A DNA stretch of 64,000 nt from Neoarius graeffei (taxonomy: Eukaryota > Chordata > Actinopteri > Siluriformes > Ariidae). Below are positions 22,996 through 34,882 of the stretch, in pieces. The notes beneath the pieces are model-generated. The model was given only the letters and a program-made list of their open reading frames with translations. It was not told the origin of the DNA and searched no databases. Numbering within the stretch: position 1 is the stretch's first letter; every line of letters begins with the position of its first letter. Location of the stretch: the NCBI RefSeq assembly GCF_027579695.1, contig NC_083590.1:20590610-20654609 (forward strand). Direction: 5' to 3'. Position numbers and translations under genes: made by a program.

Positions 22996-23365
22996 GGGGC
23001 GGCACGGTGGTGTAGTGGTTAGCACTGTCCCCTCATAGCAAGAAGGTCCGGGTTTGAGCCCCGTGGCCAGCGAGGGCCTTTCTGTGTGGAGTTTGCATGT
23101 TCTCCCCGTGTCCGCGTGGGTTTCCTCCGGGTGCTCCGGTTTCCCCCACAGTCCAAAGACATGCAGGTTAGGTTAACTGATGACTCTAAATTGTGTGAAT
23201 GTGAGTGTGAATGGTTGTCTGTGTCTATGTGTCAGCCCTGTGATGACCTGGCGACTTGTCCAGGGTGTACCCCGCCTTTTGCCCGTAGTCAGCTGGGATA
23301 GGCTCCAGCTTGCCTGCGACCCTGTAGGACAGGATAAGCGGCTACAGATAATGGATGGATGGATG
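22996..23365 (+). repeat. SINE-1, full length
   Basis: tRNA-derived head with an A-box-like TGGTGTAGTGGTTAGCAC and B-box GGTTTGAGCCC, a ~300-bp body, and a GGATGGATGGATG tail. It is retrotransposed by a partner LINE (family knowledge). It is not a functional tRNA gene. Confidence 0.9.
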
Positions 23366-24026
23366 CATTGCTATAGCTTGAGGAAAAAACTCAACCAAAC
23401 TCCAAATTTAAAGTCAAAATATGCCCTGAACGACTTCTAAATCTGTTGTCTTCATGTGGCATCTAAGATTTATTTTGTAAATTGACTCTTTAATTGACAT
23501 GTTGGAGTATTTTTACTATGACATCATTCACAATGCCCTTGTTTCACTTCGACTTAAAGAGAAGAGCGATTCAGCAGCGCTTTAGTCATTTAGTCTGTCA
23601 AGTTCTCTCACCTCCTCGTGTGTACACTCTGCTCAAACAGATCTGCTTCCAGAGCTTTAGATTTCATGGTAATACCGGCATCAACGCCATCGTGCTCATC
23701 ATCTCATAGAACGCTTATGAGCCGAGCCTGTGCTGCAGCAGAGACTGACAATACACACCAGAATCGTAAAACGCAACACAAATATTTCAATATAAACATT
23801 TCCAATGGGTAGAGGTTCACTATAATGCATCGATAATGAATTGTAGATATCACTCATGGATAAAGCCTGAGGGCATGGATAAATCCTCACAGCTCCTGTA
23901 CTGTACATTATTTTAGGTATCTAAGAGACAAAAGCCTAAAGGAAAAGAACAGAGAAAATGAAAGGGTTGAACAGTCAGGAATCGACTGGGTGATGAGCCA
24001 TACAGTTTATACAATACAACTTAAAC
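23366..24026. other. Unassigned, 660 bp
   Basis: No gene or element end identified. Confidence 0.35.
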
Positions 24027-24597
24027 TCACCAGTCACTTTAATAGGAACTTGTTCTTGATTCTAAGATCCCTGTTCTTTGCTGCAATGAGTGGAACCCAA
24101 TGTGGTCTTCTGCTGTTGCATGCTGAGATGCTTTTCTGCTCACCACGGTTGTAAAGAGTGATTATATGAGTTGCTATATCCTTCCTGGCAAAAAAGCTCG
24201 AACCAATCTGGGCATTTTCCTCTGACCTCTCTTATCAACAAGGCATTTGTTTCCACCCACAGAACTGTCATTGCTCGCTTGATGATGTTTTTTGTTTTTC
24301 GCACCATTCTGTGTAAACTCTGGAAACTGTTGTGAGCGAAAACCCCAGGAGATCTGCAGTTTCTGAAATACTCAAACCAACACCCATGCCAAAGTGAAAG
24401 AAAGTCACATTTTGAGATCACAATTTTTCCCATTCTGATGTTTGAAGTGAACATTAATTAATTGAAGCTCTAGATTTGTATCTGCACGATTTGATGAATT
24501 GTGCTGCTGTCAAGGGATTGGCTGATTATAGAACTACATAAAACAGCAGGTGGATGTATGCGTGTTCCTAATAAAGTGTCCGGGGAATGTACGGTAC
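24027..24597 (-). mobile_element. Repeat family R1 with ACTTTATTAGGAAC-type ends, copy 1
   Basis: The left end CACTTTAATAGGAAC and right end GTTCCTAATAAAGTG are inverted copies. Reversed, the interior matches the copy at 46240-47190 over almost its whole length (AACATCAGAATGGGAAAAAT, TGCCAGGAAGG, AACCGTGGTGAGCAG). I treat it as a non-autonomous DNA transposon; the superfamily is undecided. Confidence 0.75.
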
Positions 24598-26035
24598 AGT
24601 TTATAGTCATAGCAAACCTCAGGTGTTCTCCTGTCACACATTCAACGCATCACTTTTCACATTCTTTCCCCCAAACACGTGCTTCTTGTCTCTGGCCCGT
24701 CTAAACCGGTTCAAAATCAGCCTCATTGTGCAGCAAGAAGACAGACGGAGTGGTGTTCGTGCTCACGCTGATATGTGAAGGCTCTCTGTAAGAACTGTGT
24801 AGGGCTCTGTTAGAAACACTGAATCTGTAATGACTTCTGCTTCCACTTGGATCCTCGTGTCTGGTTAGCATTACCTCATGGTCTGGGGTTTATCACTGTA
24901 TCTATTCCATACAGCAGCTTTGTCTACTTTTGGGTATTTACACTAGCTGTGTACATAACACGTCTGAGTGTCTAGATCACGACATAAAATATTAAAACCC
25001 AGCGTCTGCTTATGTCTTGTCATGGGAAAATCATATGTCTGTTCCTGATGGTGATGATCAACCCCACAAATGGATCAACAATCAATTTATGGCAATTAAA
25101 AAAGGTCCAATCATGCACCCTTGTGGAATGCCTATCACACTTTTTGTTTGAATAAAGTACCAGAGACTTTATACATTTAAAAAAAAAAAAGACACTCAGT
25201 AGAATGGATTAAAACCGAGGGACTACTGAAGGGTCAAAGGCAGGACGGTGCTATTAAAGAGCACATCTTTGGATAGGCTCGAGGACATTTCACTCCGTGC
25301 TACGGCTGTTCTTCAAGCACAAATACGTCTGGCCTCAGCGAGAGACTCAGGATTTAATGTTGTACTGTATTTAAGGCTGACTCTGCACTACAAGGTGCCA
25401 TTACTCCAGGAGTTGTGGTTACATCCATGTTTTCACTGCTGCTACATATTTATGTGCATAAATCAGTAGAATTCAATAGGACACTGTGTAGAGTGTGTGT
25501 CCATGCAGAACGGTAGAAATTAAATGTAAATATGTCACTATGTAGCACAAAAAAAAAGTGTAGATATAATATGAATTGTAATGTGTACTTTCTTGTACTA
25601 TGATGGTGCGGATACTGGCTTGATGGTTCATTTTTATTTTAATAATTTTTTTTGTTTGTTTTTAAGTATGTTCACTTAAAATTGTGTTCATCCCAGTTCT
25701 TGGAAAACTTAAGTCAACAGTATTAGTATTGATTATAGATCATTCTTTTGATGAATAATAATAATAATGCTGCAAAAGGTATCTCGAACTTATTTGGGCT
25801 TTTTTCCTTCCTATGTGTTCGTTCTGTATGTTATACAGTACATGAAACAGATTGTTAACAAAGGTACCAGACCAGTGTGTCTCAAGGTTTGTAAGCTCAA
25901 AAAAGGAAGTTAAATAATTGTTGTGTTTCTCACTTCCTTGAACCTTTCTGAAATAGTGTTTAGAAACACATGTTGGGAGGCACTTACACACACACACACA
26001 CACGGACAGAAACCCCAGAGATGTCCACTGACCCA
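24598..26035. other. Unassigned, 1.4 kb
   Basis: Possibly unique intergenic DNA. No coding region recognised; short A and T runs only. Confidence 0.4.

Positions 26036-26096
<61 letters not shown>
26036..26096. repeat. (CA)n microsatellite, ~30 units
   Basis: A pure CA run, with a shorter CA run at 25986-26002 just upstream. Confidence 0.97.
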
Positions 26097-26098
<2 letters not shown>

Positions 26099-26425
26099 TG
26101 CGCACGCATATTTTTATATGCTACCGAGGACCAAATGTCCACACAAGGATAGTAAAATCTGCCAATTTCAACCTTGTAGGGACATTTGGATGGTCCCCAC
26201 AAGGAAATTACTGTTGTGTTTTTTTTTTTAAACAAAAATTGAAAAAATAAAATAAAAGAGCCAAAAAGTTTCCTTTTTATTACTGAGGTTAAGGTTAGTG
26301 TTAGGTTTAGGTGCAAGCACAGCATTAATTAACTGCAATATTAATTATGTCAATGGAAGGTCCTCGCAAGGATAGTGAGACAAACGTGTGTGCGCATGCG
26401 CGCGCACACACACACGTACAGCTTA
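26097..26425. repeat. Dispersed repeat attached to CA microsatellites
   Basis: Contains GAGGACCAAATGTCCACACA, GGTCCCCACAAGGAAATTAC and CTCGCAAGGATAGTGAGACAA and is bounded by CA/GT runs on both sides. This is a common fish repeat arrangement. Non-coding. Confidence 0.55.
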
Positions 26426-26895
26426 ACCACTGCATCTTTTGAAGACACATCCTGTATTTCTAAAAATGCATTCTCATCTGCAAGACTTCCGTATATAAAG
26501 CACAGAATACAAAGCATCATGGTTTTGGTAAATGTCAGCTCTTTCTCGTCACATTTCAGTTCTAATGAAATGTTTCACCATTGAGGTTTTCAGTATTACA
26601 GGGTTCTGGAAGGTCCACACACAGGTGCCGCAGTGACCAAGACAGTTGGGGTGCACCGTTTTAGGAAATTCATCAATGACAGATTGATGCAGCCAGATAC
26701 ACAGTACATTACAGGCATTTAGCAGACACTCTTATCCAGTGTTTTATCCAGTGTTTTATTCCTCTTATTCCACAACACTATGACATTAACATTGCTTTGT
26801 TTTATTTATTAAAGAAGGACACATTATACTTTCCAAATCCATTCTATAGTGAAATATATTGCTATGCAACATCCATAAAAGAAGTTTGTTATTTA
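26426..26895. other. Unassigned, 470 bp
   Basis: No feature recognised. Confidence 0.35.
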
Positions 26896-27219
26896 CTTCT
26901 GACCAGTGGCGGAGCCAGACAATTTTTCTAGAGGTGGCCAGACTTAGACCATTGTTCACAAACGGGCGGCACATAAACTGATATCTTCTTGTTATTTTTC
27001 TGTGTGGCAAGTTACTGTAGGTCTAGTGATGCTTCTTGGTCACTCACTCATTAATTTGGACAGGCAGTGACTGCCATGTAGAATTACATCATGAAGACCT
27101 GCATAATAAGCTTTTTAATGTATTACTAAGCTGATTACAAAAAAAGCCCTTAAACAGCTGTGAAAATTGTGCCTTTTTAATTGGTGATAAAGTTCGCACA
27201 ATAATTAAAAAAATTACAC

Positions 27220-27300
<81 letters not shown>
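27220..27300. repeat. (CTAT)n microsatellite, ~20 units
   Basis: Pure CTAT run inside the hAT element. Confidence 0.97.
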
Positions 27301-27325
27301 GTGTATGTGTGCGCGTGTGCGCTTT

Positions 27326-28280
27326 GTATATCCGCCATCATGGCGGACGCTCATGACGTAGCACATTTTGATCACGTGGTTGCAAGTCATCTATATTTTA
27401 TTTATATATAATATAAAAGAGAAGGTACTTTTCAGTACTTATACTCGTGACCATGGCACGTTCTGATTTTTTAGAATTCCGTCCGTGATTCGGAAAGAGG
27501 AAACTCTGAGGCTTAGTATGGAGAGGAGACAAGGGGATCAGGACACTTCATCCAATGACCGTTTCGTCCAATAGTTAAGACACTTCATCCAAAGCCTTTT
27601 TCGTATGCACTACAAATTATTTTATATTTCAGGTATTCCAGTGTTTGCGAATGAAAGCCCTGCGAGAGCGCTGCTCTGCGCTTAAAGATTTAACATGATC
27701 CAGCCAGCTTTAAAAATTAATAACTCGGCCAATGGAGCTCACAACGAAGCCAAATTTGACAGGCACCTCCCTCTAAGCCTCCCCCTTGGAAAGAGCATGG
27801 TCTTGGGTTGGTAGAATCATGCCTTGGCCTGAGATTCGCGAATGAAGCCACCACGAGAGCACTGCTCCGCGCCGAAAGATTTAACACGATCCATACTATG
27901 GCACTCATTTACTTTACAAAAATGCGTTTTGCTTCGGTCAAATTCCATTGAGAATTCCTCCTTTTTTCGAACAAACAAATACCTGAAATATAAAATAACT
28001 GATAGTGCGTATGAAAAAGGCTTTGGACGAAATGACCTGCATTCATACTTGATGGTCGGTAGAAGCGTCTTCAGAAAAGCCTGACTTTTTTAAATAATAT
28101 GGGTCAAAACCACACACGTATCTTTGCTCGATCGTTCAAATCGTGGTAATCCTGAGAAAATTCAGCATTGTTTACAGACACGCTTTCAGCAGCTGCCACT
28201 CTAATTCCTTTGTATATCCACCATCATGGCGGACGCTCATGACGTAGCACATTTTGATCATGTGGTTGCAAGTCATCTAT
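27326..28280. repeat. ~70-bp direct repeats 885 bp apart
   Basis: TGTATATCC(G/A)CCATCATGGCGGACGC and the following ~45 bp occur at 27326-27395 and 28211-28280 with only two or three differences. Both copies lie inside the hAT element and bracket the inner inverted-repeat segment. Confidence 0.85.
27570..28045. mobile_element. Inner inverted-repeat segment of the hAT element
   Basis: About 60 bp at 27573-27632 (AAAGCCTTTTTCGTATGCAC, TTATTTTATATTTCAGGTAT) recurs inverted at 27968-28035. The interior holds a second, direct pair: GAGAGC(G/A)CTGCTC(T/C)GCGC near 27664 and 27856. Non-coding. Confidence 0.75.
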
Positions 28281-28430
28281 AGACAGCTACTTCTTCTTCT
28301 GTAATTGTGTTGGTGATGGTTGATATTCAAGTTGATTGTATTACCGTCACCTACTGTTTGGGTGGAGAACTACTGGTGTGAAAGTGCGCTGTTGAATTGC
28401 GTCTGTATGGGAACAACTGCATACAGACAT

Positions 28431-28802
28431 TACACACACATTATCTCTAGCTGCTTTATCCTTCTACAGGGTCGCAGGCAAGCTGGAGCCTATCCCAGCT
28501 GACTACGGGCGAAAGGCGGGGTACACCCTGGACAAGTCGCCAGGTCATCACAGGGCTGACACATAGACACAGACAACCATTCACACTCACATTCACACCT
28601 ACGGTCAATTTAGAGTCACCAGTTAACCTAACCTGCATGTCTTTGGACTGTGGGGGAAACCGGAGCACCCGGAGGAAACCCACGCGGACACGGGGAGAAC
28701 ATGCAAACTCCACACAGAAAGGCCCTCGCCGGCCCCGGGGCTCGAACCCAGGACCTTCTTGCTGTGAGGCGACAGCGCTAACCACTACACCACCGTGCCG
28801 CC
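28431..28802 (-). repeat. SINE-1, full length, with 12-bp target duplication
   Basis: Reverse-oriented complete SINE. The direct repeat GCATACAGACAT flanks it (28419-28430 and 28803-28814), showing an intact retrotransposition event into the hAT element. Confidence 0.93.
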
Positions 28803-28925
28803 GCATACAGACATAGTTCCATAAAAAAAAGTTGCCGACAAAGCGGTGTTGGGTGTGGCCAGAGATTAATTTAGGATGGCCTTGGCCACCACTGGCCACC
28901 CCTTGGCTCCGCCCCTGCTTCTGAC

Positions 28926-30350
28926 CGTCTGTCTGACTCTAGCTTCATACTGAATTCCAAAAACCCTACATAAATGGTTATAAACATAATTAAGCCCAAA
29001 CAAGCTTTTACATTTCTGATGAAACTTTCTAACCAATCAAATGAATAACTGCATTAATATGCAGTATGAATTTTGTTTAGTTCTATGTTTGGTTTAATAT
29101 TGAATTTGAGCTTTTATATTAATACATAGTACAGACACACACAACATCCACTTGTCGTAAACTTTATTAAACACTGATAATTCATCTGTTTTCCAGCCAG
29201 TGTATTTTTAACTGATAAAACAAGGACTGTAGGAACAGCGCTTTATTCTCTACAGCGAGCGAGTCCCAGCTGCACACCTGTTAGCTGTGCTTATTGTTTG
29301 CACTCGAAAGCACTTCTCTGCTCGATGTGTGCGAAACACTAACAGACACGCACGCACTCATGGCGGCCGTCTGTGTGAGCTGTAAATCTGAGCTGGGTGG
29401 ATGCGCAGGGCCACGTGCTACAGATGGCCATTTGCTTTAACATGTTTTGAATCCAAATACATCTCTGGGCTCTCAAAGGCCACATTTTATTGCTCTGTGT
29501 AATGGCTTTAACAGCGGACAGCACTCTGCTTTCTTTACGGGTCAAAATAAGGTCCGAGTCTAATATACTAGGGAGTTAGTTTATTTTGGGATCTAGATTA
29601 GGCTTAATAAAAATGATTGTTAAGACTCTCTCTGACTGTAACATGGGTGCAAGTTTTCCGGCATGTGCTGGAAGCTCCGTTTTTTTCAGTTCTGAAAAAG
29701 TCATTTTTCCAAATCGTGTAAATCCGTTGAGATTTTCGGGGGGGGTGGCCCTCTCACTGTCTCACTCTCAGCGTATTACCGGGTTACCGCGGTACAGTCT
29801 CTGCACGAGACAAATCTTTTCATCTCGTCTTCGCCACAAACCTCATTTAATTTATACGCTGCTCACCGACAAGCGGTCCTGACTAGCCCGTTGTTTCACG
29901 GTGTTATACATGTGTGATATCATGTTTCACGCACGTAGCACGTTGTTCGACCAAATCAACACAGCTATTCCAGTGTATATATTGTAAAAAAGGTATCACA
30001 GCAAAAGCATATTAAAAATGGTTGTTTCAACATTTAAATTAGTAGCTGCTAGATGTTTTGAAATATCAAGCCTTGTACTTGAAATATTGTTATTTCAGAT
30101 GAATTGATGAAATGTATTAAACATTTGATGTGAATATGCAAATCATATAACTATTAATATTATAAATGATTGCATGAGAGACAACCATTTTAACTTGTAA
30201 TTTAATTTTTTTTTTTTTTGAGTCCTAAGCGGGAGTTCACCCCCCCTTTGTAACCCCCCCTGCATGGCTGCGCCATGCACGTCTGACCTTGTCAGACTTT
30301 TCAGGATTTTGAAAATTTTATACTTGCACCCGTGCTGTAAGCATAAATCC
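28926..30350. other. Unassigned, 1.4 kb
   Basis: No coding region recognised. G- and C-runs at 29741-29747 and 30241-30246 and a poly(T) run at 30209-30219 are the only notable compositional features. Confidence 0.4.
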
Positions 30351-31140
30351 CTATTATTATTATTATTATTATTACTTTGGATTCTCTGGCAACATTGTTT
30401 TGTACATTTAGTCCTGTCTTCTAAAGTGCTAATTTATTCAGTGAAGTGTGAACATTAATACCACAGTGCTACTGAATGTCTGATTCTGATCGGCCTTTTC
30501 ATCAAACGCTCTTACACGTTTATGTTAATGCTCTTGTTCTTACACAAGGACTTGGCACCATTCTTCAGAAATAGATTTTTAAAAAAATTCTCCCACTCAT
30601 CATGAACTCGTCTTAACACTGCTGGTGTTTTGCATGCAATTGCACTTCAAGTGTGTTCCTTTCAATGATCTTTGTGCTGGAGCTTTGAGAATGATTTTAA
30701 TACGTTCTTCTTTTGTCAAAGGCTCTCTGAAAGGAAAAAAGCTAAGCATGAAATCTTTTAGAAGATTTTTTAAAAATATATAAAGTGTTAATTTCCCTTG
30801 TGTATGTAGGCTTTTGGGACACTCTGTATTCTGTATAACTGGATACAAAGTACAACATGGCATTGTGTAATAAAGGAGAAAGTGTTGCCATTGGGAATAC
30901 TATAAGATGAATAAAACACTTTGGGATGGGCTGGGCTGTGCTGTTACTGGAAAATAATTACTTCAGAGTGGTCAAAACAAAACAAAACAAACCTCCAATT
31001 CCCAACCGGCTGCATCCCACCACCCCATCACTGATTATTTTCCTCTAACAGCATGCACAAGTGTTCTACCGCTCTTCATAAGTGTCATTTTAATCTTAAT
31101 CCTGTTTGTAGCAATAGGCTTCATGCTGGTTGTTTCTGGG
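30351..31140. other. Unassigned, 790 bp, starting with a short (TTA)n run
   Basis: The TTA run is at 30351-30373. An AAAC run occurs near 30977. No gene recognised. Confidence 0.4.
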
Positions 31141-31845
31141 TATAATTAACATTTATTCCATGAAATCGAGTCGTACATGAGCTGATAGCCGATGAGGCGC
31201 ATAGCACCGAGTTGGCTATAATCCATGTACAACGAGATTGAGTGGAATAACTATTTTATTCTATCCAAATTCACTGGATTTTGAGAAACAAAGCATATTT
31301 TTTTTATTTTTTGCAAATTTGATAAAGAAAAACTTCATACAAAACATCCGACAAAATCATTTCCACTTAGAATGTAAACAAATTGGCAAAATGACAGGAG
31401 CAATTTGTGAAAAATGCGATGATAATAATAATTCTTGAAAAATAAAAAATATACGTTCTTACCATCAAATACTTTTATTCCATATTTTGTTGCTTTTTTT
31501 TTGTATTTTTGGGGATTTTCTTCTTCTTTCTTTTTTTTTTTTTGGTGGTTGGTGAATCAAATTAAAGGTGCATTACCGCCACCGACTGGGCTGGAGTGTG
31601 GAGCAGGTGATACTGGGGGGAAAACCTATATTCCTTTAGCTATTTCTGTTCCTTTTAAATACTTGATAATAATTTTTGGGGTTTTGTTTTGAGTAGTGTT
31701 TTTATTTCGTCCTCTGTTGGTTCAGCAACACGCGCCGCCATTTTGTTTTTCTCTATTGATGGTTATATGAGCTGATAGCCTAGTAGTGCAGTAGCCAATC
31801 AGAGCACACGATTGCTCATATCCAGTGAATGTGGATAGAACAAAA
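31141..31845 (-). mobile_element. Repeat family R2, copy 1 (foldback end plus relic exon)
   Basis: Begins with a foldback: TTATTCCATGAAATCGAGTC pairs with the reverse of GAGATTGAGTGGAATAAC. An inner inverted pair follows: TTCTATCCAAATTCACTGGA (31261-31280) against TCCAGTGAATGTGGATAGAA (31820-31839). On the minus strand, near 31747, lies a decayed version of the short first exon that is better preserved at 44526 and 45501. Confidence 0.7.
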
Positions 31846-32480
31846 ATTGTTTTACACACTTCACCATCTTATTCCTGTTCTGGAGTGAGAAAGCAAACCA
31901 TACTGCTGTGAAACCAGAAGCACTTGCAGAGTTTTGTCTGAAGAACATAGTGGAACAAAACTGACCGGTGTAACATTGATGTAAAAATAAATCAGGATGC
32001 AAAGCTTTGAGAACTCCATCTGGTCACACTAGATTTTAGGACACAGTGATTGAAGTAAAAAAAACAAACAAAACAAAAACATGTGCCACTGGTTCCTAAA
32101 GGGCACATGGGTAAGGAGGAGGAGGTGGTGGTGGTGGTAAAGAAGGAATTGAAGAGCCGAGGTTTGGTGCAGATGGTCAGGCTGTGCTCCTTAACGCTAA
32201 CTCTTAACTCTGTCCTCCCTCCTCTTTTCTCTGATCAACACAAATCACCTCGGTAGTGTGTGTCCTCGTTGTCCATTGTTTAGTCTAAAGGGCCTCCTGA
32301 TACAAACTTCCACAGTGTCAGAATTGTAAAGGATGTGAATGGCCTGACCTTAGAGCACAGGGTTGATCAGAGAGAAGTGGAGGGAAAGATATAGCTGGTA
32401 CAATAGCCAAAGTAATTTTCAGTTAATTTACAGTCAGGAATAAATTTGAAGCTGTTTTATTAAAAGCCTAAAGGCTTGGG
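31846..32480. other. Unassigned, 630 bp
   Basis: Contains a GGT/GGA-rich patch at 32114-32140. No gene recognised. Confidence 0.35.
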
Positions 32481-32489
32481 ATGATATTT

Positions 32490-33018
32490 AACAGTTATTC
32501 CATGAAATCGAGTCGTACATGAGCTGATAGCCGATGAGGCGCATAGCACCGAGTTGGCTAAAAGCCATGTATGATGAGATTGAGTAGAATAACTGTTTTA
32601 TTCTATCCACATTCACTGGCTTTTGAGAAACAGAGCATTTTTATTTTCTTGCAAATTCGATAAATAAAAACTTTATACAAAACGTCCGACAAAATAATTT
32701 CTGCTCAGGATGTAAACAAACCAGTGAAATGACAGGAGTAATTTGTGAAAAATGTGATGATAATAATAATAATTCTTGAAAAAAAAAGATACGTACTTAC
32801 CATCAAATACTTTCATTCCATATTTTGTTGCCTTTTTTATTTTGTATTTTTTGGGGTTTTGTTTTTGAGTAGAGTTTTTATTTCGTCCTCGGCTGGTTCA
32901 GCAACATGCTCTGCCATTTTGTTTTTCTCTACTCACGGTATATGAGCTGATATCCTAGTAGTAGAGTAGCCAATCAGAGCACACGATTGATCATATCCAG
33001 TGAATGTGGATAGAATAG
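32490..33018 (-). mobile_element. Repeat family R2, copy 2
   Basis: Same foldback end (TTATTCCATGAAATCGAGTC at 32494), same inner inverted pair, and same closing segment (CAATCAGAGCACACGATTG) as copy 1, but without the ~110-bp internal segment seen in copies 1 and 3. Confidence 0.75.
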
Positions 33019-33159
33019 TCCTATTCATACCACAGTGCTCTTGAATTTGAATTCTCCATTTGGATTGATGAGATGATGTTGATTTATTTTCTATACCAGC
33101 AGCTCAGACAGTACCTCTAACTATAAGACAAATCAATGGTTTATATTAATGTTTAGTAT

Positions 33160-33620
33160 AAATACAGAGGTGATTATAGAAAATCATGCATGCTGATTGG
33201 TTGAGAAATTCAGACAGATTATTTCTCGATAATCACCTCGAGTGACTCGGCAAAATGGCGGCCAATCGCTTCATCATCGTAAGTGAGGAAGAATTACAAA
33301 TGATGAAAGAAAATGCTGTACCTAAAAGCACTAAAGATGCTACAAAGTTTGGTCTAAAACTATTCAAAGGTAAGGTGGGATTGTGATTTATTTTATTTAT
33401 TTCAAAATAACGTATTTTATGTGACTCGGCATAGATAAGTGAGACAAGTCTGTGCCACGCCTTTATTACATTTGCATGCTGGTTTTGAAGTTTAAAAAAT
33501 TTTTTAATATGATTTAAAAATAATCACCTGTGTATTTAAACTAAAACAATTATCTGCCTCGGGTTCAGTGAAATATCCTAAATTATTAGACATACAGGAC
33601 ACTTTTTCCATGGAATAAAA
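33160..33620 (+). mobile_element. Relative of family R2 with a well-preserved first exon
   Basis: An AT-rich segment around GATAATCACCTCGAGTGACTC contains the open exon 33255-33369. GTGATTATAGA (33169) and TCGATAATCAC (33226) form a short inverted pair. Outer borders are not resolved. Confidence 0.45.
33255..33369 (+). pseudogene. Isolated first exon of a transposon-type protein
   Basis: ATG at 33255 opens 38 codons with no stop, ending at a consensus donor AAAG|GTAAGG (33369|33370). The peptide contains VSEEELQMMKEN and, at its end, DATKFGLKLFK. The same layout (acidic E-E-x-L helix, Pro-Lys, then K-A-T-x-x-G-x-K-x-F) and the same splice position occur in the R2 relics at 44526 and 45501. 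Fish proteins of Crypton or tyrosine-recombinase type often start in this way; that assignment is inference. No downstream exon is seen. Confidence 0.45.
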
Positions 33621-34179
33621 ACATCTGTTCTATTCCCTTCTAGCAGGTTTCATTCATTTGGCTTGATAGCATGCAATATTGTTAGCATATCACTTATCAT
33701 ATGTGTATTACGTCACTCTACCCAATGGAGAATGAGCATGCAATATTGTTAAAATATTGCACATTGTCAAGACAACATGATGTCACACATTGGAGCTGAT
33801 GCAAATATCCAGTGACAAAACTTTTCTGCTGCACATGCACAGAACCATTTCTTTGTCCGTCGGGAAAGAGAAAAGATGAGGCTAATCCAATGTTACTGCT
33901 AGGATTAGCCATGCTATAATTAAGCACTAAATAAATAAACTGAAAACTGAAACTAAAGACGCGCTGAACACCTGAAAGGCTACCAAAATTTCATTATATA
34001 TTCTTCATGCATATTTACAAGAGAAAAACATACCAAGAGACATCGAAAAACTGGAAAAGAGACACATAGGTGATGTAAAACTTCCGCGCTAACGAGCAAC
34101 TGTGACAATTTGTAAACAAACATGGTCGTCAGGTTTGCTTCATTAAAATTGGAAGATTTTGAGAGAAGGTGGAGAAGTT
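33621..34179. other. Unassigned, 560 bp
   Basis: GCATGCAATATTGTTA occurs twice (near 33669 and 33736). No gene recognised. Confidence 0.35.
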
Positions 34180-34545
34180 GGCTGGAAGGTAACTGCACTG
34201 CCGCGCTAATAGCACCGAGTCATAGGTAAGCTAGCGTTGGTCTTCGCAAACACTACTAATGAATACTACACCATCTGGAAGGTAATTGCACTGCCATGCT
34301 AACAGCACCAAGTCGCAGATAAGCTAGCGCTGGCCTTTGCTAACATTATTGATGTATGCTACACCGGCTGGAAGGGGACGACACTCCCGTGCTAACAGCA
34401 CAGAGTCGCAGGTACAGTAAGCTAGTGTTAGCCTTCGGTAACACTACTGATGAGTGCTACACCAGCTAGAAGGGGAGTGCACTGCCACGCTAACATCACC
34501 AAGTCGCGGGTAAGCTAGCGTTGGCCTTCGAGAATGCTGATATGG
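34180..34545 (+). repeat. ~95-bp tandem repeat, nearly four copies
   Basis: Copies begin (C/G)CTGGAAGG at about 34178, 34273, 34368 and 34464. Each contains CACTGCC, GCTAACAGCACC, AGTCGCAGGTAAGCTAG and GGCCTTCG. Divergence between copies is 10-15 per cent. Confidence 0.85.
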
Positions 34546-34557
34546 AGAGTGTGTATG

Positions 34558-34559
<2 letters not shown>

Positions 34560-34588
<29 letters not shown>

Positions 34589-34800
34589 TTGTCTGACTTT
34601 TTTTCGTGGTCAATCAGATATATTCCATTCAGCTATTCGTCTTCGACTTGTTCAGTATCATGCTAGCTGAATGGAATATATCTAATAGACCACAACAAAA
34701 AGCCAGTCAGTATTATTTAAATAATAACCTCAACTTTGTCTCAGTTATTATTCAGCAATATTCACTTCGCCTTCAGCAAATAATTGTTAAACAATAATTA
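34560..34800. mobile_element. (ATA)n run and small foldback element
   Basis: An ATA run at 34560-34587 is followed by an inverted pair: AGATATATTCCATTCAGCTA (34616-34635) against TAGCTGAATGGAATATATCT (34663-34682), with a ~27-bp loop. Non-coding. Confidence 0.7.
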
Positions 34801-34882
34801 ATTCACAGGGACTTAGTGTATACGGTGGATGTTCATAATGTAAACCGAATAAAAATACGCATTCCAATGCATCATCCTTGAA

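Larger units (their letters stand above)
26904..28917. mobile_element. 2.0-kb non-autonomous hAT element with exact 8-bp duplication
   Basis: It starts CAGTGGCGGAGCCAG and ends GGCTCCGCCCCTG, inverted copies. CTTCTGAC flanks both sides (26896-26903 and 28918-28925). Eight bases and a CAG start are hallmarks of hAT. No transposase is left. It carries a CTAT microsatellite, an inner inverted-repeat element and a SINE-1, all acquired later. Confidence 0.9.

Noticed and set aside
22996-23066. tRNA gene call in the SINE heads (A-box and B-box present)
   Set aside because: Cloverleaf is not maintained and the sequence is the 5' part of a dispersed SINE with tail and duplications.
28456-28899. 147-codon frame, and similar ~110-148-codon frames at 38382, 46439 and 48214
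   Set aside because: All are translations of SINE-1 copies; the shared peptide reflects the repeat and not a protein family.
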